From an uncultured Alphaproteobacteria bacterium (lineage in GTDB: Bacteria; Pseudomonadota; Alphaproteobacteria; Rs-D84), in NCBI GenBank assembly GCA_946625925.1, contig CAMOTP010000013.1, positions 1-20,900 on the forward strand: a DNA stretch of 20,900 nt, given 5' to 3'. The notes beneath the pieces are model-generated. The model saw nothing but the letters and a program-made list of their open reading frames with translations, did not search any database and was not told the DNA's origin. The translations under genes and the position numbers were made by a program. This document shows, one piece after another, positions 1 through 6,305 of this stretch (the stretch's first letter is position 1; every line of letters begins with the position of its first letter).

Positions 1-387
1 AGAATATGTCATAACATCCTGGCGGCATAAATCACAAAAATGTGTAATACCGTCCGTTGCCACAATGTCTTTGGCGGTGCGACCTTGCTTTTTTTCAACC
101 GAAGCCTCAGCGGGAAGCCCATGGCAATCCCACCCCAACGCGCGTTCAACATATTCGCCGCGCATGGTGTGATAACGACAAACCATATCTTTGACAGCCG
201 ATACCCCCAAGTGTCCCCAGTGTGGCAAACCATTTGCAAACGGTGGTCCATCATAAAAAGAAAAAGGATGGCCTAGTTTTGTTTTATTTAATGATTTATG
301 AAATGTATCATCACTGCGCCAAAACTCTATCATTTGGTGTTCTAGTTCAGAAAAATTTGCCTTTGGTTCTGTTTTTGGGTATGCCAT
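1..387 (-). CDS. ileS: Isoleucyl-tRNA synthetase, N-terminal part (runs off the left edge)
   Basis: The first 129 codons of a class I aminoacyl-tRNA synthetase that charges tRNA-Ile in the cytoplasm. The HIGH-type ATP-binding motif is seen as GLPHWGH at residues 53-59, preceded by FYDGPPFANG, and the family block GWDCHGLPAE follows at about 85-94. These blocks and the PHWGH variant resemble the eukaryote-like IleRS type (IleS2), common in alphaproteobacteria, but the zinc-binding end and KMSKS loop lie outside the window, so the subtype is an inference. The start at 387 has an AAGGA ribosome-binding site (397-401, 9 nt upstream). The reading frame is open to base 1, so the gene is truncated by the window, not broken. 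Its leader carries an apparent Ile-codon attenuator (417-497), which suggests control by Ile-tRNA charging. Confidence 0.95.
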   Translation of the reverse strand, partial: MAYPKTEPKANFSELEHQMIEFWRSDDTFHKSLNKTKLGHPFSFYDGPPFANGLPHWGHLGVSAVKDMVCRYHTMRGEYVERALGWDCHGLPAEASVEKKQGRTAKDIVATDGITHFCDLCRQDVMTYS

Positions 388-416
388 TTTATATTTTCCT
401 TGTGTTTTATTATATT

Positions 417-437
417 AAAAAAAGGCGCCTATGCGCC
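417..437 (-). terminator. Intrinsic terminator / attenuator in the ileS leader
   Basis: The transcript has GGCGC-AUAG-GCGCC (424-437), a five-pair GC stem with a 4-nt loop that can be extended by G-U pairs, followed directly by seven U (417-423). It lies between the Ile-rich leader peptide and the ileS start, with no other gene for it to end, which makes it an attenuator candidate. The stretch is unusually GC-rich for this window. Confidence 0.7.
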
Positions 438-457
438 CCAGCCCCCGCCAAAGCGCA
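432..457 (-). promoter_or_regulatory. Putative antiterminator hairpin of the ileS leader
   Basis: On the transcript, UGCGCUUU (450-457) can pair with GGGGCGCA (432-439) by five Watson-Crick and three G-U pairs around a G-rich loop. The right arm includes the whole left arm of the terminator (433-437), so the two hairpins exclude each other. The left arm starts 7 nt after the leader-peptide stop codon, where a ribosome pausing at the stop would cover it. Confidence 0.55.
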
Positions 458-464
458 GTGCCAG

Positions 465-497
465 TTATTTAATAATAATTATTTCTTTTTTGTTCAT
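465..497 (-). CDS. Putative ileS leader peptide, MNKKEIIIIK
   Basis: A 10-codon reading frame ends 77 nt before the ileS start. It holds four Ile codons in a row (ATA ATT ATT ATT, 471-482), then Lys and TAA (465-467). It sits directly upstream of overlapping antiterminator and terminator hairpins, as in known proteobacterial amino-acid leader peptides such as that of pheST. No Shine-Dalgarno sequence precedes it. A promoter (505-533) is spaced so that transcription would begin at about its ATG, so it could be translated leaderless. An upstream in-frame ATG at 504-506 overlaps the proposed -10 box and would not be transcribed from this promoter. The role in sensing Ile-tRNA charging is inferred from position and codon content. 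Confidence 0.7.
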   Translation of the reverse strand: MNKKEIIIIK

Positions 498-504
498 GAT
501 TGGC

Positions 505-533
505 ATTTTAATATATGTTTGTATTGATTTCCA
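505..533 (-). promoter_or_regulatory. Putative promoter of the ileS leader
   Basis: The minus strand shows TGGAAA (528-533), a 17-bp spacer and TAAAAT (505-510). The -10 box matches consensus at 5 of 6 positions and the -35 at 4 of 6. Seven bases separate the -10 from the ATG at 497, so the start of transcription would fall on or very near that ATG. It is divergent from the promoter at 551-578. Confidence 0.5.
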
Positions 534-550
534 GTTTTTTTTACAAAAAA

Positions 551-578
551 TTGACATTTGTACGTGTTGTGCTATGTT
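551..578 (+). promoter_or_regulatory. Promoter of the 600-884 gene
   Basis: A perfect TTGACA (551-556), a 16-bp spacer and TATGTT (573-578) predict a start near 585. An AGG ribosome-binding site (591-593) follows, 6 nt before the ATG at 600. Confidence 0.6.
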
Positions 579-599
579 TTTAATATATAAAGGTAAAAA

Positions 600-884
600 A
601 TGAAAAGACGTTCTGTTATAAAAATAGAAAATTTTTTATTAACAAATGCTGCAACACTTGGTGTTTTTGCTTTGTCTTTTATATGTTCTTGGGCAATACC
701 TGTACACAGTTTTGTTGATGCACGCAAGGCAACAAAAGATAATCCGCGCAGATTTGGTGCGGTTTATTCCAATAGTTATAATGCACACGTAAGTGAATTA
801 GCAGAAAAACCACTAAAAACATATGTAAAATGTCGCGAACGTGGAAAACAACGTTTAAAAGAATTTGATAGAAAACAAAGATAA
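600..884 (+). CDS. Small exported or membrane-anchored protein of unknown function
   Basis: A 94-residue protein that I do not recognise. The N-terminus is basic (MKRRSVIK), followed by a hydrophobic stretch at about residues 12-33 that fits a signal peptide or a single membrane anchor. The remaining roughly 60 residues are hydrophilic and rich in Lys, Arg and Glu, with one Cys in the tail (VKCRERGKQ). It has its own good promoter, a ribosome-binding site and a terminator directly after the stop, so it looks like a genuine single-gene transcript. It is divergent from ileS and convergent with the tRNA-Thr end of the next operon. Location in the envelope is inferred from the hydrophobic segment; no catalytic motif is visible. 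Confidence 0.7.
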   Translation: MKRRSVIKIENFLLTNAATLGVFALSFICSWAIPVHSFVDARKATKDNPRRFGAVYSNSYNAHVSELAEKPLKTYVKCRERGKQRLKEFDRKQR

Positions 885-909
885 AAAAACCGGTATTTGC
901 CGGTTTTTT
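883..909. terminator. Bidirectional intrinsic terminator
   Basis: A stem ACCGG/CCGGT (889-893 with 900-904) is flanked by A-runs on the left and T-runs on the right, so both strands end with a T tract. On the plus strand it ends the 600-884 gene. On the minus strand it is the first hairpin with a T tract after tRNA-Thr and the mnmG operon. Confidence 0.8.
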
Positions 910-915
910 CTGGGT

Positions 916-944
916 CCCGCAAAATTTCGAAAGAATTTTGTGGG
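916..944. repeat. Imperfect inverted repeat (hairpin)
   Basis: CCCGCAAAATT (916-926) pairs with AATTTTGTGGG (934-944), 11 pairs with one G-U. No T tract follows on either strand. It lies between two copies of a shared terminator-like hairpin in the gap between convergent transcripts; it may be a 3'-end processing or stability structure of the tRNA-Thr transcript. Confidence 0.5.
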
Positions 945-953
945 TATAATCCT

Positions 954-969
954 ACCGGCATTTGCCGGT
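954..969. repeat. Second copy of the ACCGGCATTTGCCGGT hairpin
   Basis: A perfect 6-bp stem ACCGGC/GCCGGT with loop ATTT lies 10 nt past the CCA end of tRNA-Thr. On the plus strand it is followed by GTTTTATTTA and could terminate; on the minus strand no T tract follows. The same stem-loop recurs at 889-904 and 9555-9570. Confidence 0.6.
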
Positions 970-979
970 GTTTTATTTA

Positions 980-1055
980 TGGTGCCGGAAACAGGATTTG
1001 AACCTGCGACCCCCTCATTACGAATGAGATGCTCTACCAGCTGAGCTATTCCGGC
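980..1055 (-). tRNA. tRNA-Thr(CGU)
   Basis: A full cloverleaf can be drawn: acceptor GCCGGAA/TTCCGGC, D arm GCTC/GAGC, anticodon stem TCTCA/TGAGG with loop TTCGTAA (anticodon CGT, reads ACG), T arm GCAGG/CCTGT with loop TTCAAAT, discriminator A and an encoded CCA (980-982). The body is 73 nt. It lies 45 nt after the stop of the 1101-1553 gene but has its own promoter. Confidence 0.96.
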
Positions 1056-1065
1056 ATATGCGCGT

Positions 1066-1094
1066 ATAATAACTAATAAACTAACAACTTTCAA
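1066..1094 (-). promoter_or_regulatory. Promoter of tRNA-Thr
   Basis: TTGAAA (1089-1094), a 17-bp spacer and TATTAT (1066-1071) on the minus strand lie 10 bp upstream of the mature tRNA 5' end. Confidence 0.65.
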
Positions 1095-1100
1095 GCGTTT

Positions 1101-1553
1101 TTATTTTGTGTAATATTCTTTTAATTGCTGGGTTAATTGCTGTCTTAATTTAACAATTGTTCGTAATGCTTGATACTTTGGCATATCAACTGGTAAAAAT
1201 TCGTCAGCATTTTTTAGTATGTTTTTACCAAACGTTTTTGTTAAATCACGTATTTCAACATCGGTTGGCATATCTTTATATGGGTCATCATATGGCTTGC
1301 CGTTTGCTTTATAATATACATCACTCCATATATTATATGCATCGTTTCTTCCAATTGATTCATCCCATTCGCCATCATATACACGAATATAAGTGTTATC
1401 AGATTTATTCGTTTGTCTAATATCTATATAACCATAATAATCACAAACTAAATAACGACCAAATTTATATTTTGTTCCATTCTCGGATTTTTCTACCTGA
1501 ACATCATTATGGCGTAAATCGTAATAAATTCTTTTTTTATCAGATTCTTTCAT
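1101..1553 (-). CDS. Hypothetical protein, 150 aa, last gene of the fab-mnmG operon
   Basis: Not recognised. A soluble, charged protein with no signal peptide or membrane segment, rich in Tyr, Asp and Lys. The middle is aromatic (DYYGYIDIR, YIRVYDGEWDE, NIWSDVYYK) and the C-terminus (about residues 125-150) is a Gln/Leu-rich predicted helix. It starts 10 nt after mnmG, and its AAGGA ribosome-binding site (1561-1565) overlaps the mnmG stop codon, so translation is probably coupled. Position suggests co-expression with fatty-acid and tRNA-modification genes, but nothing in the sequence gives a function. Confidence 0.75.
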   Translation of the reverse strand: MKESDKKRIYYDLRHNDVQVEKSENGTKYKFGRYLVCDYYGYIDIRQTNKSDNTYIRVYDGEWDESIGRNDAYNIWSDVYYKANGKPYDDPYKDMPTDVEIRDLTKTFGKNILKNADEFLPVDMPKYQALRTIVKLRQQLTQQLKEYYTK

Positions 1554-1563
1554 TTGTATTTCC

Positions 1564-3213
1564 TTACTTATGGGATTTTATTTTGCGTAATACAACCATA
1601 ATGCCAGCCGGTGTCATACCAGGGATGCGTGATAATGCCGCAATGTTTTCAGGACGCGTGCGCGACAATTTTTCAATCAATTCATTGGTCAGTCCAGGTA
1701 ATCCTGAATAATCCATATTATTGGGAATTTTCATTTCCATATCACGTATGTATCCTGCCATTTCACGTTCGTTGCGTGCAATATATCCAGCATACATTTT
1801 GTCGTTTTCTTTTATTTCGTTTTCGTGTATTGAATACAATTTTTCATAATCATCTTTTGATATTAAACCTAAATCAACACCGGTTTTTCCCAATCGCGCC
1901 ACCGCATTATCTGCACGCAGATTTAATCTGTATTCTGCACGCGATGTAAACATACGATATGGTTCATCCACCCCCAAAGTTGTTATATCATCAATCAAAA
2001 CACCAATCATAGAATTTGTTCTGTTTAATTCCAAAATTCCCAGATTCAATGCATGTGCTGCGGCATTTGCGCCCGCAACTAAACCCTGGGCGGCGGCTTC
2101 TTCATAACCTGATGTACCGTTTATTTGGCCTGCAAAAAAGAGTCCAGATATATCTTTGGATTCCAATGTTGTTTTTAATTTACGCGCATCAATTGCATCG
2201 TATTCGATTGCATATCCATAACGTGCAATCCGTGCGTTTTCCAGACCTGGGATAGTATGAATCCATAAATCTTGAACATCTGCACCAAAAGATGTTGAAA
2301 TGCCATTTGGATAGATTAAATCACTATCTAATCCTTCGGGTTCTAAAAACACATGATGCGATAAATGTTCAGGAAAACGCATAACTTTATCTTCTAAACT
2401 TGGACAATAACGTGGTCCTGTGCCAACAATATCACCATTATACATTGGTGCTGATTTTATATTTTCACGAATAATGCTGTGTGTTTGTTCAGTTGTATGT
2501 GTGATAAAACATTTTTCATCATAATTATTATTTTTATCCCCAAACATAAACCAGTCATGCGGATTATCGCCAGGTTGTTCTTCTAGACCAGAAAAATCAA
2601 TAGAATCACGATATATACGCGCAGGTGTTCCTGTTTTTAGCCGCATTAAATCAAAACCAGCATTGCGTAAGACCCCAGAAATATAAGTGTCGTTTTCTTG
2701 ATAATTACCATCATCCATCAATCTGCCTGACGGAATTTTATCACCACCACGTGTAACCAGACCGCCCAAGAAAGTACCAGTTGTTAAAACAATCGCATTT
2801 GCATGGTATTTTTTGTTTACAATTTTATTTGTTAAATCTAAATCATCAACTTTTTCAAAAACAAGTGTTAACCCGGATTCTTTTTTCAGAATTTGCATAA
2901 CAGCATTATGATATAAATTACGGTCTATCTGTGCACGCAAAGCCTGGGTTGCGGCACCATGTGATGCATTTAACATACGAAAATGAATACCAGCATTGTC
3001 TGCTGATGCCGGCATAACACCACCTAATGCCGCCATTTCGGCCACCATTTGCGATTTGCCTGGGCCACCAATTGATGGATTACAAGACATTGCGCCAATA
3101 TCAGATTCACGCATAGTAATCAACAATGTGCGTGCACCACGACGTGCCGATGCAGCTGCGGCCTCGGTACCAGCATGTCCACCACCAATAATGATTACAT
3201 CAAAATCTTGCAT
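1564..3213 (-). CDS. mnmG: tRNA uridine-34 carboxymethylaminomethyl modification protein MnmG (GidA), short form
   Basis: The FAD-dependent partner of MnmE, which modifies U34 of tRNAs reading NNA/NNG codons. The N-terminus has the FAD-binding VIIIGGGHAGTEAA (about 6-19); further on are SCNPSIGG, RYCPSLEDKVMRF with the conserved Cys, FLEPEGL, YPNGISTS, FFAGQINGTSGYEEAAAQG and EPYRMFTSRAEYRL, all MnmG hallmarks. At 549 residues it is about 70-80 shorter than the usual 620-630. The missing part is a helical section between GLISKDDYEKL and YAGYIARNE near the C-terminus. The loop usually reading like NASKGPAVRATR is NASHGAATQALR here, and GGxGKGHLV is GGPGKSQMV. It starts 2 nt after fabG, probably coupled. 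The identity is secure; whether the altered loops change activity is unknown. Confidence 0.96.
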   Translation of the reverse strand: MQDFDVIIIGGGHAGTEAAAASARRGARTLLITMRESDIGAMSCNPSIGGPGKSQMVAEMAALGGVMPASADNAGIHFRMLNASHGAATQALRAQIDRNLYHNAVMQILKKESGLTLVFEKVDDLDLTNKIVNKKYHANAIVLTTGTFLGGLVTRGGDKIPSGRLMDDGNYQENDTYISGVLRNAGFDLMRLKTGTPARIYRDSIDFSGLEEQPGDNPHDWFMFGDKNNNYDEKCFITHTTEQTHSIIRENIKSAPMYNGDIVGTGPRYCPSLEDKVMRFPEHLSHHVFLEPEGLDSDLIYPNGISTSFGADVQDLWIHTIPGLENARIARYGYAIEYDAIDARKLKTTLESKDISGLFFAGQINGTSGYEEAAAQGLVAGANAAAHALNLGILELNRTNSMIGVLIDDITTLGVDEPYRMFTSRAEYRLNLRADNAVARLGKTGVDLGLISKDDYEKLYSIHENEIKENDKMYAGYIARNEREMAGYIRDMEMKIPNNMDYSGLPGLTNELIEKLSRTRPENIAALSRIPGMTPAGIMVVLRKIKSHK

Positions 3214-3215
3214 TA

Positions 3216-3944
3216 TTAAAATCTGCCCATACCACCATTTATGTGAATAGTTTGACCGTTAATATAGGATGCTTCATCAGATGCCAAAAATACACAAGCA
3301 TTTGCAATATCAACAGGTTTACCAAAACGACCTGCGGGTATTTGTTCCAAATATTTTTTCTTTAATTCATCAGGTAAAACATCTGTCATTGGGGTTTCAA
3401 TAAAACCAGGTGCAATTGCATTTACTGTAATACCACGTGATGCCACCTCGGCAGCGATTGATTTTGTCATTGCAATCAAACCACCCTTGGATGCGGCATA
3501 ATTTGCCTGACCAGGTCCACCAACAACCCCAACAATTGATGCCATATTTATAATACGACCCCAGCGTTGTTTCATCATCGGTATAATTGCAGCACGACAA
3601 GTTTTAAAAGCAGCACGCAAATTTGTATTAATAACATTATCAAATTGTTCGTCTGTCATACGCATCAATAATGTATCCGCAGTGATACCAGCATTATTAA
3701 TCAATACATCAATTTTACCACATTGTTCAATGGTATTCATAACCAATTCAACACCAGCACCATCATCAGATAAATCACAAGGAATTTTTATAAAACCATC
3801 ATCAAATTCAGAATTTAATTTGGCGATATTACGCCCAGAAACAACAACAGTTGCCCCAGACGATTTCATGGCGTGTGCAATTGCACCACCAATACCACCG
3901 GTTGCGCCAGTAATTAAAACAACTTTATTGTCTAAATCAAACAT
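3216..3944 (-). CDS. fabG: 3-oxoacyl-[acyl-carrier-protein] reductase FabG
   Basis: An NADPH-dependent short-chain dehydrogenase for the first reduction of the fatty-acid elongation cycle, in the cytoplasm. Seen: the cofactor loop TGATGGIG (12-19), NNAG (83-86), and the catalytic Ser136, Tyr149 and Lys153 in ASIVG and YAASK. The C-terminus INGQTIHINGGM is typical. Length is 242 aa, normal for FabG. I chose the start at 3944 because a GGAG ribosome-binding site sits 7 nt upstream; the in-frame ATG at 3956 overlaps that site and has none of its own. It lies between an unknown gene (16 nt upstream) and mnmG (2 nt downstream). fabD is two genes upstream; acpP is not adjacent as it often is in other proteobacteria. 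Confidence 0.97.
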   Translation of the reverse strand: MFDLDNKVVLITGATGGIGGAIAHAMKSSGATVVVSGRNIAKLNSEFDDGFIKIPCDLSDDGAGVELVMNTIEQCGKIDVLINNAGITADTLLMRMTDEQFDNVINTNLRAAFKTCRAAIIPMMKQRWGRIINMASIVGVVGGPGQANYAASKGGLIAMTKSIAAEVASRGITVNAIAPGFIETPMTDVLPDELKKKYLEQIPAGRFGKPVDIANACVFLASDEASYINGQTIHINGGMGRF

Positions 3945-3960
3945 TTTTTTCTCCATGTTT

Positions 3961-4824
3961 TTAATATACTATTTCGCGTGCCATATTTCTTATTTTTTCT
4001 ATGCGTTCATTACGAATTTTTTGGATGTCTTCAGGATACACAGTGTCTACAAGTTTACCATCGCTATCTAATATCTTGATAGGTGTCATTTGTTCGTTTG
4101 CACGTTGTTGCCATTTTTCAACCCCACCGTTGTTTATTTGTTTTTGGGTTAATATAACAGTTAACATTTTTGACATCAAAATTGGATCTTTCATCACCAA
4201 AGAACCACGAGGTGTATCCGATTTTATTTCTTGTTTGACCACAACAGGCACCTTTTTTTCAATATGAAATTTATTAACAAGGTAATATTCAATAATAACC
4301 AATTCTGTGTCTTTTTCTACAATCATAGGTTCATCAGAATTATCTTTTTTTGTTAATTGTATTACAGAATGTTTTTTCAATAAACTTTGTATTGAATCAA
4401 TAACATCTTCTACAAAAACATTATTTTTTATACAAAACGCAACAACCGGACCTTTTTTAGATTTAATTTCAGCAACTTTACCGATATACATCTTATTATG
4501 ATTGTATATTTTCCAATTCAAACCATCCTGTGATTTTTTTGTTTTATTATTTTTATCAGGGTCTTTTTCAAAATAATTGCGTTTTAATAAAACAGTTTTT
4601 TTACCATGTTGCACAGAAATATCACGTGCAAATTTTTTATATACAAATCGTGCAGATTGACGCGCAACATCCATACTAATTACAGAATTAGCAACAAAAT
4701 CCACAGGTTTATCTTCATTTAACGGAACAATTACAATACCAACCAAAATACCATGCCAGTAAAAATCGTATTGTTTTTCAATATCATTTTCACATCTTTT
4801 ACTTAATATACTACGAGTACCCAT
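3961..4824 (-). CDS. Hypothetical protein, 287 aa, between fabD and fabG
   Basis: Not recognised. A soluble, Lys-rich and rather basic protein with no signal peptide or clear membrane helix. Visible features are a hydrophobic patch HGILVGIVIVPL (about 24-35), a Lys/Asp-rich linker near residues 105-120, mixed strands (KGPVVAFCIKNN, ELVIIEYYLV) and an Arg/Glu-rich helical C-terminus (about 262-284). It starts 3 nt after fabD, with GAGG inside the last fabD codons as ribosome-binding site, and ends 16 nt before fabG. It is thus firmly inside a fatty-acid synthesis operon, but the sequence gives no clue that it takes part in that pathway. Confidence 0.8.
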   Translation of the reverse strand: MGTRSILSKRCENDIEKQYDFYWHGILVGIVIVPLNEDKPVDFVANSVISMDVARQSARFVYKKFARDISVQHGKKTVLLKRNYFEKDPDKNNKTKKSQDGLNWKIYNHNKMYIGKVAEIKSKKGPVVAFCIKNNVFVEDVIDSIQSLLKKHSVIQLTKKDNSDEPMIVEKDTELVIIEYYLVNKFHIEKKVPVVVKQEIKSDTPRGSLVMKDPILMSKMLTVILTQKQINNGGVEKWQQRANEQMTPIKILDSDGKLVDTVYPEDIQKIRNERIEKIRNMAREIVY

Positions 4825-4827
4825 AAC

Positions 4828-5703
4828 TTAAACCTCTAATTTTTTTACAATTATTTTATCTGTGGTGCGTGAAATTAACCCAGATAATACATTTCCCGGT
4901 CCAATTTCAGTTGCATCTGTGATGCCCATGTTTACCATTTCTAATACAGATTCACGCCACCGTACACCATGTGTTAATTGATAAATCAGTGCGTCCCTGA
5001 TTTCATCTGGGTTATCAATCACAGAACATGTTTTATTTGAAATCCATTTTGATTGTGGTTTATGAATTTCAACTCTGTCAAATTCTGCACGCATTACATC
5101 AATAGATTTTTCTTGGGCACGACAATGAACCGGTGCAGACAAAGCAAGAGGCATAACACGTCTGGCACCAGCGGCCTTTAATTTTTCTGATGCAACCTCA
5201 ACCCCGTCTTTTAATCCAGAAATCACAACCTGACCTGGGCAATTATCATTTGCCATATCAATTCCAGATTCTGCGCAAATTTCACGAACAACATCTGTGT
5301 CCAATCCCAACACAACCGATGTTTGTCCCATCCCAACCGGTACAGCTGTCTGCATCGCATTTCCACGTGCACGCAATAATTTTGCGGTATCGGTCAAACT
5401 GATAGCACCAGCCACACATAACGCGGTATATTCACCCAACGAATGCCCAGCAACATAATCAGCCAATGGCAATCCAGATGCGCGATACATTGCAACAGAT
5501 GTCGCCATAATTGCAGGCTGGACATTACGGGTTAATGTTAAATCTTCCATTGGACCATTAAAAATAATATTCGATAACTTTTCGCCCAATGCATCATCAA
5601 CCTCGTCAAATACAGCACGTGCATCAGCATTATTTTTATACAGTTCTGCACCCATACCGACAACCTGTGCACCTTGACCTGGAAATACAAATATGTTTGA
5701 CAT
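4828..5703 (-). CDS. fabD: Malonyl-CoA:ACP transacylase FabD
   Basis: Transfers malonyl from CoA to acyl carrier protein to feed fatty-acid elongation. The N-terminus has FPGQGAQ (7-13). The nucleophile is Ser88 in GHSLGEY, the conserved Arg is R112, the catalytic His is His193 in SAPVHC, and EIGPGNVL near the end is also typical. Length is 291 aa, somewhat below the roughly 310 common in the family. The start at 5703 has AAGGA about 7 nt upstream, overlapping the end of the preceding gene, so translation is likely coupled. It is the second gene of the operon that starts at the 6271-6298 promoter. Confidence 0.97.
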   Translation of the reverse strand: MSNIFVFPGQGAQVVGMGAELYKNNADARAVFDEVDDALGEKLSNIIFNGPMEDLTLTRNVQPAIMATSVAMYRASGLPLADYVAGHSLGEYTALCVAGAISLTDTAKLLRARGNAMQTAVPVGMGQTSVVLGLDTDVVREICAESGIDMANDNCPGQVVISGLKDGVEVASEKLKAAGARRVMPLALSAPVHCRAQEKSIDVMRAEFDRVEIHKPQSKWISNKTCSVIDNPDEIRDALIYQLTHGVRWRESVLEMVNMGITDATEIGPGNVLSGLISRTTDKIIVKKLEV

Positions 5704-5714
5704 GTGTTTATCCT

Positions 5715-6245
5715 TTAATGAATGTTTATATATCTATCTAAAAACTTGATTATTTGCCAAGGAATCAAATTTGAGCTTCTAAGTAAATTTTTATCAACAA
5801 CAATATCATTATCTGTTAATTTACGGCATTCAACATAGCGACGCGTATATGTTGTCCTGTCGCCAGTATTTGGATTTATTTGACCCAGTTCTTCAATTTC
5901 TCGAACACCACCAAAATATACGGGGGCATCTGCTGGTAATTTTAATTTATCAAAATCAAATATGTTGTTATATTTTTGTTTCAGGAATTTACGAACATCA
6001 CGTGGATAAGTTAATTTGTCCGTAACAATAATATTAATTTTTTTACTATCTAAAACTACTGGTTTTTGATCTTGAACAGATTTTTTTGCCAAAACAGTTT
6101 TGGTTAAAATCAATTCAAAAGAATCATAGTTTAAAGAATTTTGCACAATATCACGCAGATTAAATATATCTGAAAACTGGCCCCTCTGACAGACAGCACC
6201 TTTTTTAATATTATATTCAAACACAACACCCAAACTAAAATCCAT
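5715..6245 (-). CDS. Hypothetical protein, 176 aa, first gene of the fabD-fabG-mnmG operon
   Basis: Not recognised. A soluble mixed alpha/beta protein with no signal peptide or membrane segment. Features seen are a predicted strand/helix start (DFSLGVVFEYNI), a Lys-rich centre (RDVRKFLKQKYNN), a motif APVYFGGVREIEELG (about 115-130), and a C-terminal helix ending DRYINIH. The start at 6245 is preferred because GGAG lies 6 nt upstream; in-frame ATGs at 6257 and 6266 lack a ribosome-binding site, and the first of them overlaps the GGAG. It is the promoter-proximal gene of the operon and ends 11 nt before fabD. Confidence 0.78.
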   Translation of the reverse strand: MDFSLGVVFEYNIKKGAVCQRGQFSDIFNLRDIVQNSLNYDSFELILTKTVLAKKSVQDQKPVVLDSKKINIIVTDKLTYPRDVRKFLKQKYNNIFDFDKLKLPADAPVYFGGVREIEELGQINPNTGDRTTYTRRYVECRKLTDNDIVVDKNLLRSSNLIPWQIIKFLDRYINIH

Positions 6246-6270
6246 ATAAAACTCCATGTTTTTCAAGAGA

Positions 6271-6298
6271 ATTATAGAAAAAATATACGAAAAATCAA
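6271..6298 (-). promoter_or_regulatory. Promoter of the fabD-fabG-mnmG operon
   Basis: TTGATT (6293-6298), a 16-bp spacer and a perfect TATAAT (6271-6276) on the minus strand predict a start near 6264, about 20 nt ahead of the ATG at 6245. It lies directly behind the queH stop codon at 6306, with no terminator in between, so read-through from metG-queH may add to expression. Confidence 0.75.
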
Positions 6299-6305
6299 AT
6301 ATTAA

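Noticed and set aside
432..450. G-rich run GGCGGGGGCTGGGG on the minus strand as a G-quadruplex.
   Set aside because: The G-runs are uneven and allow at most a weak two-layer structure; the stretch is explained as the antiterminator loop and arm.
417..470. Possible T-box riboswitch in the ileS leader: UGGCACUGCG resembles the T-box core UGGNACCGCG and lies next to the terminator.
   Set aside because: The variable base is C, which would not pair with the A discriminator expected of tRNA-Ile, one core base differs, and no Stem I with a specifier loop is visible in the AT-rich sequence upstream. The Ile-codon peptide explains the region better. A covariance-model search would settle it.
465..506. 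Longer leader peptide MPIMNKKEIIIIK from the ATG at 506.
   Set aside because: That ATG overlaps the proposed -10 box and has no ribosome-binding site. It becomes possible only if transcription starts further upstream.
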